64,000 bases of DNA from Sphingobacteriales bacterium (lineage in GTDB: Bacteria > Bacteroidota > Bacteroidia > Sphingobacteriales > Sphingobacteriaceae). The notes beneath the pieces were generated by a model. That model ran no database searches and was not told the DNA's origin. It was given only the letters and a program-made list of their open reading frames with translations. This document shows, one piece after another, positions 52,501 through 59,451 of this stretch (its first letter is position 1; each line of letters opens with the position of its first letter). Where the stretch lies: assembly GCA_028288165.1 (NCBI GenBank), contig JAQBOG010000031.1, positions 1 to 64,000 on the forward strand, in the 5' to 3' direction. Both the position numbers and the translations under genes were made by a program.

Positions 52501-52881
52501 GCTAAACATTTATCTGCAAATAACTTAAAAACAACTCTGTTTTTGAATAATGGAAAGGGCAAGTTTAGTGAAAAAAAGCTGCCTATCGAGACTCAGTTTG
52601 CTCCAGTTTATACCATCACCTCGTTAGATTATAATAATGATGGGAAGAAAGATTTGCTGCTTTGCGGTAATATGAATCAGGCCCGGTTACGTTTTGGTAA
52701 ATATGATGCGAACTACGGCTTGCTATTACAAAATGATGGTGCAGGAAATTATAAAACGGTAAGTCAACAACAATCTGGCTTTAATTTGAAGGGAGATGTG
52801 CGTAGCGTTTTAATGATAAATAATACACTCTTTTTTGGGATAAATCAACAGGCTTTAAAGGCTTATAAGTTGAAAAAGTAA
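49531..52881 (+). CDS. VCBS/FG-GAP repeat lipoprotein with UnbV/ASPIC domain
   Basis: A 1116-residue lipoprotein (LFSTLFLILSCKQQQK) with many calcium-binding FG-GAP/VCBS repeats (for example GDVNNDGKPDIYFSGN, ADINNDGWPDIYISNDY, DFNGDGKPDIMAGNMG) on both sides of an UnbV/ASPIC domain at ~527-612 (YLKIKLEGVGKNKAGFGAKV). These domains form beta-propellers. No catalytic motif is seen. Such proteins occur in many Bacteroidetes carbohydrate loci and may bind glycan or protein partners at the surface. It is separated from the upstream hydrolase by a repeat, so it could have its own promoter. Confidence 0.88.
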   Translation: MYSPKSVIQVILFSTLFLILSCKQQQKNQADIPFDSSKALFKLLTTEQTNIDFNNSLKENEYANVLMYQYFYNGGGVSVGDVNNDGKPDIYFSGNMTSNRLYLNKGNMKFEDITSKANVGGNNQGTWKTGVTMADVNGDGLLDIYACYSGNLPATSRINQLFINQGIDAAGIPAYKDEAAKYGLADSAYTTNASFFDYDRDGDLDMLMLNHNHMIFDRLDDANIAEIKKHAEPNMRTKLLRNDNGHFVDVSDKAGFEKSAFSYGLGAGIADINNDGWPDIYISNDYSAPDHLYINNGKGAFADQIQSSIGHISRYSMGNDIADINNDGLSDIFSLDMLPEDNHRQKTLFAADNYENFALFQRSGFHNQYMRNMLQLNNGNGTFSEIGQLSGISNTDWSWAPLFADYDNDGLKDLFVSNGFLKDFTSMDFIKFKGDFFKSLNRQVTAPDILQLLSKIPASNVTNYLFKNNGDLSFTNLGAAAGMTAPSNSNGSAYADLDDDGDLDMVVNNLAQSAFIYQNQTNKLSKNNYLKIKLEGVGKNKAGFGAKVYVYSKGKQQFTEQMPSRGYQSSVSEILNFGVGKENKIDSLKVIWPDRKQQVLKDIKVNQQISLKQTDASPATSSKNTGSQVFTEVKSVLNFTHQKNGLNDFKRQPLLVNPMSFSSPCMAKADVNADGLEDVFIGGGSGQTSALFIQQKGGSFNLKSTPAFEIDKISSNADALFFDADGNKTIDLYVASGGYNNFIPDDEALQDRLYLNDGKGNFTKSISSLPVMKSSKSCVRAADMNGDGSLDLFIGGRVIPVRYPEAPQSYILINDGKGHFSDETSTISPSLKNFGMVTDAAWLDLDGDKKQELIVVGEWMPISIFSFKSGHLNDVTENYFSQKQSGWWNKLLVDDFNGDGKPDIMAGNMGLNSQCRVSDKEPAELFYKDFDDNGSVDPILCFYIQGKSYPYVTRDELFDQISMTRNRFADYASYADATLKDIFTADELKGAKHLSANNLKTTLFLNNGKGKFSEKKLPIETQFAPVYTITSLDYNNDGKKDLLLCGNMNQARLRFGKYDANYGLLLQNDGAGNYKTVSQQQSGFNLKGDVRSVLMINNTLFFGINQQALKAYKLKK

Positions 52882-52979
52882 AGGGTGTAATGCTTTCTAG
52901 TTGAATTAACCCCTATCGTATAAATATCGTATCAAATCATTTTTATTAAATTAGGTGTATGTCTGGATAAATTCAAGGT

Positions 52980-53219
52980 ATGAATACGTTGCTTTCACCC
53001 AAAGAAAAATCTCTGCTTACATATGTTAGTAATCATCCCGGTTGTAGTTCAGGTGAAATCGCTAAAAAATTACTCGCACTAAATCCGACGGTAAAGCGCT
53101 TATTTAGTGAGCTGCTAATTAAAAAACTAATTGTTAAACATGGCAATGGTCCTTGTACAAATTATTCCATAGCGTATCCAAATCTACCCTTAATAGATAT
53201 ATCAATCAGTTATTCGTAA
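52980..53219 (+). CDS. Small winged-helix DNA-binding protein
   Basis: A 79-residue protein, mostly one winged helix: KSLLTYVSNHPGCSSGEIAK, then NPTVKRLFSELLIKKLIVKH and the wing GNGPCTNYSI. The pattern (S-x-E-I-A ... T-V-K-R-x-L ... G-x-G) resembles the C-terminal wHTH of Fic or RecG-like proteins. It is too short to carry another domain, so it is either a free-standing regulator or the remaining part of a larger protein. It lies between the VCBS and GH9 genes. Confidence 0.6.
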   Translation: MNTLLSPKEKSLLTYVSNHPGCSSGEIAKKLLALNPTVKRLFSELLIKKLIVKHGNGPCTNYSIAYPNLPLIDISISYS

Positions 53220-53388
53220 AAGTGCAATTCTAAATTTCCTACCTATTCGTCCTAAAAGGCACTAATTGTAAATCTGGTTAACAATTCATAACCCAAACAT
53301 GAACATTTGCATGCTTCGTTAGCGTTGTAGTAGCGATATTTTTGAACTCTGGAAATTCCCATTTTTTAAATAACTAAACGATCTGGTC

Positions 53389-55149
53389 ATGACGATTAAC
53401 AAGTACCTTTTAACACTTGTAATAATTATTTACGGTAAACTTTCTTCAGCTCAGCAGGAACAAAAGATTGCGATAAATCAACTAGGATTTTATCCTAACG
53501 CGTCTAAAATAGCGGTGATTATAGAAGATGTTTCTGCAACCAGTTTCGATATTATTTCGACCAAAACACAGGCAATTGTCTATTCCGGAAAATTGTCTGA
53601 GACAAAACAATCAATTAATTCGTCTTTAAAAACAAAACAGGCCAACTTCTCTCTATTAAAAAAACCAGGAGCTTACGTTATTCGGGTGAAAGGTTTGCCC
53701 GATTCTTACAGGTTTAATATCCAAAATGAGGTAAATCATCCCGCAGCAGCGGCCTCTTTAAAAGGATTTTACTTTATACGTTCAAATACCCCTTTAATAG
53801 AGAAATATGCAGGGAAATGGGCACGACCAGCCGGGCATCCCGATACAGAAGTTTTAGTTCATGCTTCAGCCGCTACTAAACACAGGCCCGAAGGTACCGT
53901 CATCTCTAGCCCAGGCGGCTGGTATGATGCAGGAGATTATAACAAATACATTGTAAATAGCGGGATTAGTACCTCTACTTTGTTCTCAGCATATGAAGAT
54001 TTTCCATCCTATTTCGACAAGTTGAATATAAATATTCCAGAAAGCGACAATCAAATACCCGACATTTTAGATGAAGCCATTTACAACTTACGTTGGATGC
54101 TTACCATGCAAGACCCGAATGATGGAGGTGTTTATCATAAATGTACCAATGCCGCTTTTGATGCGATGGATAATATGCCCGGACAAACCAAATTGCCTCG
54201 ATATGTGGTTCAAAAAGGCACTGGAGCTGCTTTAAACTTTGCTGCAGTTACTGCTCAAGCAAGTAGAATTTTAAAGAAATATAACAAGGAATTGCCCGGC
54301 TTAGCCGACAGCTGTTTATGGGCTTCAGAAAAAGCCTGGCAATGGTCAAAACAAAATCCAGCCTTAGAGTATAACCAAAATGCGTTAAACATGCAGTTTG
54401 AGCCTAAAATTACAACGGGCGCTTACGGCGATAAAAAACTCACCGACGAATGGTTTTGGGCAGCTTCAGAGCTGTTTGTTACCACCGGGAAAGGCGATTA
54501 CTTTACGGATATCAAAGCTGGGTTAAGTGCACCGTACAGCATTCCATCATGGAACGAAGTGCGGATGCTAGGATATTATACCTTAACCAGGAACAAAAGC
54601 AAATTGCCAGCTAATGAACCATCGCTTGCTGACACCTTGAAAAATAGAATTACTCAAATGGCTGATCGTTTTATTAACAATGTGCCAGCAAATGCTTTTG
54701 CAACGGTAATGGGGCAATCAAAACGGGATTTTATTTGGGGAAGCAGTGCTGTTGCATGTAATCAAGGTATTGTTTTAATTAACGCTTACAAATTAACCGG
54801 AGATAGCAAATACTTAAACTTTGCACTCACTAATTTGGATTACATATTGGGACGAAATGCAACTGGTTATTCGTTTTTAACTGGTATCGGCAGTAAACCG
54901 GTTATGCACCCGCATCATCGTCCATCAGTTTCAGATGGTGTTGCAGATCCGGTTCCGGGATTACTTTCTGGCGGCCCGAACCCAGGGATGCAGGATAAAG
55001 TGAAATACGATTTTACAGAACCAGAAACCGCCTTTGCTGATGTACAAGCCTCTTACGCCTCAAATGAAATTGCTATAAACTGGAACGCACCAATGGTTTA
55101 TATGGCGAACGCCATAGAAGCTTTGCAATCAAAAATTACTAATAAATAG
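53389..55149 (+). CDS. GH9 family endoglucanase/cellulase
   Basis: A 586-residue exported enzyme. After the signal peptide comes an Ig-like N-terminal domain typical of GH9 (INQLGFYPNASKIAVIIED, ~25-110). The catalytic (alpha/alpha)6 barrel has GGWYDAGDYNKYIVNSG (Asp pair that activates water), MHPHHRPSVSDG and the C-terminal ASNEIAINWNAPMVYM with the catalytic-acid Glu. The motif set is complete. It should cut beta-1,4-glucan or mixed-linkage glucan, with the periplasmic GH3 completing hydrolysis to glucose. Confidence 0.94.
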   Translation: MTINKYLLTLVIIIYGKLSSAQQEQKIAINQLGFYPNASKIAVIIEDVSATSFDIISTKTQAIVYSGKLSETKQSINSSLKTKQANFSLLKKPGAYVIRVKGLPDSYRFNIQNEVNHPAAAASLKGFYFIRSNTPLIEKYAGKWARPAGHPDTEVLVHASAATKHRPEGTVISSPGGWYDAGDYNKYIVNSGISTSTLFSAYEDFPSYFDKLNINIPESDNQIPDILDEAIYNLRWMLTMQDPNDGGVYHKCTNAAFDAMDNMPGQTKLPRYVVQKGTGAALNFAAVTAQASRILKKYNKELPGLADSCLWASEKAWQWSKQNPALEYNQNALNMQFEPKITTGAYGDKKLTDEWFWAASELFVTTGKGDYFTDIKAGLSAPYSIPSWNEVRMLGYYTLTRNKSKLPANEPSLADTLKNRITQMADRFINNVPANAFATVMGQSKRDFIWGSSAVACNQGIVLINAYKLTGDSKYLNFALTNLDYILGRNATGYSFLTGIGSKPVMHPHHRPSVSDGVADPVPGLLSGGPNPGMQDKVKYDFTEPETAFADVQASYASNEIAINWNAPMVYMANAIEALQSKITNK

Positions 55150-55275
55150 TCTTATTTCAATTATTTATAGCAGCATATCACTCCTAGTTTAAACTATTCA
55201 ACAGTCAAATAAGCTGACTGCTTTTTGCTATCATAATTTTTTAAGGAATCAGCCATAAACCTCAATTCCAATTCA

Positions 55276-57450
55276 ATGAAATTAAAATCCATTATTCTTT
55301 CAGTTTCTGCCTTATCTCTTTCTTTTTTAATAGTTGCATTGAAACCTGCTGACAAGGTGAAACCTAAGAAGTTTACCAGTCAAATTGATAGCATCATTAG
55401 CGTAATGACGCTTGAAGAAAAAATTGCCATGCTTCATGGCAACGGTTTTTTTTCTACAGCAGGCGTTCCGCGTTTGGGCATTCCTGAATTGACTTATACT
55501 GATGGCCCCTTGGGTATCCGTGAAGAGATTAATCGGGATAACTGGAACGCAGCTAAATGGACAACCGATTCTGCTACTTTTTTTCCGAATGGTTCGGCAA
55601 TGGCAGCAACCTGGAACCCTGCACTGTTATATCGTTATGGTGAAGCAATGGGTGAGGAAGCAAGAGCACGTAAAAAGGAAATTGTATTATCTCCAGCATT
55701 CAATATTACACGTACTCCACTAAACGGAAGAACATATGAGTATTATTCTGAAGATCCATTTTTGAATGCACAGCTTGCTGTTGCATCAGTGAAAGGTATT
55801 CAAAGTCAGCATGTTGCAGCATGTATTAAGCACTACGCTGCTAACAGCCAGGAAACCAATCGTAATACCGTTAATTCAGTAATGGATGAAAGAACACTTC
55901 GCGAAATTTATCTTCCTGCCTTTAAAGCAGCCGTTCAAAAAGGCAATGCTTACACAATTATGTCTGCTTATAATAAGTTTAGGGGCGTTTGGTGTGGAGA
56001 GAATGAATACTTATTAAACACAATTCTAAAAAAAGAATGGGGATTTAAAGGAGCTGTTGTATCTGATTGGGGAGGTACACACAGCACTGTTGCAGCAGCC
56101 AACAATGGTTTAGATATCGAAATGGGTTCTGACGGAACGTATGAGAAATGGTTTTTTGCAAATCCGCTTTTAGATTCTGTAAAGGCAGGACTGGTATCCG
56201 AAAAAACAATCAACGAAAAAGTTGGTCGAATTTTATGGGTAATGCAACAAACTTCCTTGAAAAAAAATCGCTCTGCAGGCGAAATGAATACAGTAAAACA
56301 TTCGAAAGCTGTTTATGACATCGCTTCTGAAGCTGTTGTGCTTCTAAAAAATGATGTAAAATTATTACCATTGAAATTATCTGCTGTAAAAAGCATTGCG
56401 GTAATTGGTGATAACGCAACACGCAAATTTTCAACTGGAGGTTTTGGAGCAGGAGTGAAGGCAAAATATGAAGTAACCGCTCTAAAAGGCTTAAGGTCCA
56501 AATTCGGAAAATTAGCAAGTGTGAAGTATGCAGCTGGCTATAAGCCAGCTTATTTACCCACAACTAACGGGCAAAGAGGAGAACCGGATAATGCTACTAA
56601 TCAACAATTAATTGACGAGGCAGTAGAGCTAGCTGAAAATTCGGAAGTAGCAATTCTGTTTGTTGGCTCAACCCGTGAGTATGAAACTGAAGCAACCGAC
56701 AGAAAGAATTTGGATATTCCATTTGGTCAGCCTGAACTTATAAGGGCGGTTACAAAAGCAAATCCGAAAACGATAATTGTTTTTACCGCAGGTGCTCCGT
56801 ATGATTTAAGTGAAATTAAGAAATCAAATAACACCATTGTATGGTCTTGGTTCAATGGCTCTGAAAATGGAAATGTGATTGCTGATGTTTTGACTGGAGT
56901 TATTAATCCATCCGGCAAATTACCTTTCTCTATCCCGGTTTCTCTAGGGGATTCTCCAGCCCATCATTTAAATACTTTTCCTGGAGAAAATTTAACGAGC
57001 GAATATAAAGAAGGTATTTTGGTAGGATATCGTTGGTATGATACTAAAAATATTGATCCACTTTATAGTTTTGGCTATGGTTTATCCTACACCAACTTTG
57101 CTTATTCGGGCTTAAAAACCGACAGGCAAGTATACAAAGCAGGGGATAAGATCACAGCGACCTTGAAGTTGAAAAATACAGGGAAGGTAAGTGGTAAGGA
57201 AACTGTTCAATTATATGTGGGAGATGTAAAATCTGATATCTTAAAAGCCGAAAAAGAATTGAAAGGATTCAAAAAGGTTTCGTTGGCTCCTGGTCAGGAA
57301 ACTTCAGTTTCAATTTTATTGGATGTAAATGATCTGGCCTACTTTGATACAAAACTTAATAAGTGGGTTGTAGAGCCTGGGGAATACAAAGTACAAGTGG
57401 GATCTTCATCAAAAGATTTAAGACAAACGCTTATGATAACCGTGAATTAG
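55276..57450 (+). CDS. GH3 family beta-glucosidase
   Basis: A 724-residue exported GH3 enzyme. The N-terminal TIM-like domain begins IDSIISVMTLEEKIAMLHG and carries the nucleophile Asp264 in FKGAVVSDWGGTHS; the middle alpha/beta domain has SEAVVLLKNDVKLLPL; the C-terminal FnIII-like domain spans ~635-724 (KVSGKETVQLYVGDVKSDIL). Domain order and length are normal. It should release glucose from the ends of beta-glucan oligosaccharides. It closes the locus, and a terminator follows 70 bases after the stop. Confidence 0.95.
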   Translation: MKLKSIILSVSALSLSFLIVALKPADKVKPKKFTSQIDSIISVMTLEEKIAMLHGNGFFSTAGVPRLGIPELTYTDGPLGIREEINRDNWNAAKWTTDSATFFPNGSAMAATWNPALLYRYGEAMGEEARARKKEIVLSPAFNITRTPLNGRTYEYYSEDPFLNAQLAVASVKGIQSQHVAACIKHYAANSQETNRNTVNSVMDERTLREIYLPAFKAAVQKGNAYTIMSAYNKFRGVWCGENEYLLNTILKKEWGFKGAVVSDWGGTHSTVAAANNGLDIEMGSDGTYEKWFFANPLLDSVKAGLVSEKTINEKVGRILWVMQQTSLKKNRSAGEMNTVKHSKAVYDIASEAVVLLKNDVKLLPLKLSAVKSIAVIGDNATRKFSTGGFGAGVKAKYEVTALKGLRSKFGKLASVKYAAGYKPAYLPTTNGQRGEPDNATNQQLIDEAVELAENSEVAILFVGSTREYETEATDRKNLDIPFGQPELIRAVTKANPKTIIVFTAGAPYDLSEIKKSNNTIVWSWFNGSENGNVIADVLTGVINPSGKLPFSIPVSLGDSPAHHLNTFPGENLTSEYKEGILVGYRWYDTKNIDPLYSFGYGLSYTNFAYSGLKTDRQVYKAGDKITATLKLKNTGKVSGKETVQLYVGDVKSDILKAEKELKGFKKVSLAPGQETSVSILLDVNDLAYFDTKLNKWVVEPGEYKVQVGSSSKDLRQTLMITVN

Positions 57451-57521
57451 TGTGATAAAGATTTACATAATTATATTGTTACAATTGGTAGTAAACTGCT
57501 GATTTATAGTATTTCTGCAAT

Positions 57522-57559
57522 AAAAAGCCGTTTTATTTAAATATATGCGGCTTTTTTTT
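57522..57559 (+). terminator. Rho-independent terminator of the GH3 gene
   Basis: AAAAAGCCG and CGGCTTTTT pair across a 17-base AT loop, and the stem ends in a run of eight T. It marks the end of the beta-glucan locus. Confidence 0.8.
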
Positions 57560-57658
57560 ATATTTGAAAAATAGTTTAGGATTTTCACACAATTTTTTGT
57601 TGATAATGTAACCCTTACCATTTGTTTCACGTAGAAAAAAAACCAACGATAAGCACAC

Positions 57659-57928
57659 ATGAAATTACAATCAGCATTTGAAGTAGCAGAACCACAGAAC
57701 ATATCTAACTCAATTTTGTCTTTCTCGCACGGTGCGGTGATGGCATTTAGGTTTTTCTCAAAAGAAGATATGTTATCTATGATGTCTGATATGACTTTGG
57801 CTGAAATTGCTGCAGATCTTCAACGGTTCAAAGACCTTAAAGAAGATAAGATTTGTGATAAAATCCGTTTTGTAATGGATGTAAAAGGTGAATCTGAAGT
57901 ATTATCAATGCCTTATATTAAAGAATAA
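57659..57928 (+). CDS. Small conserved-looking protein of unknown function
   Basis: An 89-residue soluble protein: LQSAFEVAEPQNISNSILSF, then helical and acidic MLSMMSDMTLAEIAADLQRF, and a strand-like end KIRFVMDVKGESEVLSMPYI. No signal, membrane segment or known motif. It has its own upstream region and a strong terminator 42 bases after the stop, which argues for a true, separately transcribed gene. I do not recognise the family. Confidence 0.65.
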   Translation: MKLQSAFEVAEPQNISNSILSFSHGAVMAFRFFSKEDMLSMMSDMTLAEIAADLQRFKDLKEDKICDKIRFVMDVKGESEVLSMPYIKE

Positions 57929-57970
57929 ATCATTTGCCAATTAGGTTGGCTTTTGTTTCTAAATATTATT

Positions 57971-57996
57971 AGCCAGACTCATCAAGTCTGGCTTTT
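57971..57996 (+). terminator. Rho-independent terminator of the 89-residue gene
   Basis: AGCCAGACT / AGTCTGGCT, a perfect nine-pair stem with loop CATCA, followed by TTTT. It lies 42 bases after the stop. Confidence 0.88.
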
Positions 57997-58223
57997 TCTG
58001 TTTAAGCAAACTTTCCAAGTACTAGTTTAGATCTCAACATTAAAACAACAAAGTTCGCTCACATAGACAGCTCTCTTTTTATCTCTTTACGGATAACCAA
58101 AACCAATCGGCTTAGAAAAAGAAGCTCGTCAAATCCACGTCCTATTCCATTAACAATTAACAATTAACCCTTAATCATTAATAACCAACCACTACTTTTG
58201 CAGTTCACAAAGTCAAAAGGTGT

Positions 58224-59216
58224 ATGGTTAAATCATCTATAAAAGATAACCCCGCTTCAACTATCCAAGTGGTTCTGGCATTTGCCATTGTTTATATCGT
58301 TTGGGGTTCCACATATTTTTTTATTCAACAAGCCATTCATGGTTTCCCCCCATTTATGTTGGGCGCTGTCCGGTTTTTTACCGCTTCCGTAATCATGCTG
58401 ATTTGGTGCATCTATAAAAGAGAAAAGGTATTTGTTGCTGCTCAAATAAAGCCTGCTATAATAAGCGGATTATTGCTTTTATTTATCGGAAATGGTGCGG
58501 TAATTTGGGTAGAGCAATACATGCCAAGCTCTATAGTAGCTATCACCATTTCGTCATCGCCATTGTGGTTTGTTTTACTTGATAAGCCTAAATGGTCTGA
58601 AAATCTACGGAACAAGTCAACCGTTTTAGGGTTAATAATGGGTTTCGTGGGAGTCGTTTTATTGTTTTATAAAAGCATCCAATCTTCAATTAGTGGTGGC
58701 GCCAACGTGGAAATTGGTGGAATGGCCTTAATAACGTTGGCGGCAGTTTCTTGGGCGGGCGGATCATTGTATTCTAAATATAGCAATAATGGAGGTGCAG
58801 CAATTGTAAGTTCTACCTGGCAAATGTTTGGAGCTTCTATAGCCTTTATCATGGGAAGCTTAATAATGGGAGAACCCCGAAACTTTGATTTTACATCGGT
58901 GAGTATAGAAGCCTGGCTATCTCTACTTTATTTAATTGTATTCGGATCTATTGCTGGTTTTAGTGCCTATGTGTGGCTTTTGAAAGTACGGCCAGCAATC
59001 CAGGTGAGTACATATGCGTATGTAAACCCTGTTGTTGCCGTATTATTAGGTGTTTTATTTGCTGGTGAAACCATCCAAATACTTCAAATTGCAGGCTTAA
59101 CAGTAATTTTAGTTAGTGTGATGATGATTAATTTTGCTAAATACCGAAGCGAAAAATTACTGCTTAAAGAAGAAGCCTTCATGAATAGCGATACCATGAA
59201 ATCTATTAGGAGCTAG
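58224..59216 (+). CDS. EamA family (drug/metabolite) transporter
   Basis: A 330-residue inner-membrane protein with about ten hydrophobic segments in two EamA repeats. The first starts FAIVYIVWGSTYFFIQQAI and has SSIVAITISSSPLWF; the second has GGMALITLAAVSWAGGSLYS, FGSIAGFSAYVWLL and VSTYAYVNPVVAVLLGVLFA. These phrases are typical of DMT exporters. Substrate is unknown; metabolites and amino acids are common in the family. It ends near the dispersed repeat copy E and is convergent with the GH115 gene. Confidence 0.9.
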   Translation: MVKSSIKDNPASTIQVVLAFAIVYIVWGSTYFFIQQAIHGFPPFMLGAVRFFTASVIMLIWCIYKREKVFVAAQIKPAIISGLLLLFIGNGAVIWVEQYMPSSIVAITISSSPLWFVLLDKPKWSENLRNKSTVLGLIMGFVGVVLLFYKSIQSSISGGANVEIGGMALITLAAVSWAGGSLYSKYSNNGGAAIVSSTWQMFGASIAFIMGSLIMGEPRNFDFTSVSIEAWLSLLYLIVFGSIAGFSAYVWLLKVRPAIQVSTYAYVNPVVAVLLGVLFAGETIQILQIAGLTVILVSVMMINFAKYRSEKLLLKEEAFMNSDTMKSIRS

Positions 59217-59280
59217 CGGTCCACTCCATTCTCTTCAAAACCTAACGACTGCCCAACGATATGATGCTTCCAGCAGCTGG

Positions 59281-59360
59281 GCTCCGTTCCAATCTTTTTG
59301 CCTCTATCTCTATGCCTGTCGAGAGGACAAAAAGGATTTTCACATTCCCGGAGGGATCCC
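59281..59360 (-). repeat. Dispersed palindromic intergenic repeat, copy E (degenerate, reverse)
   Basis: Read on the minus strand: GTGAAAATCCTTTTTGTCC, a variable loop with its own inverted repeat (CTCGACAGG), then GGCAAAAAGATTGGAACGGA. The outer flanks are partly lost. It lies in the convergent space between the EamA and GH115 genes. Confidence 0.7.
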
Positions 59361-59451
59361 TTTGGGACAATTTTAAAAAATTAGAGCATTTAAAAAGGTG
59401 CAAGCAGGCAAAAAGCGAACCCATACAAATTTGTAGATGAGGATTCACTCC

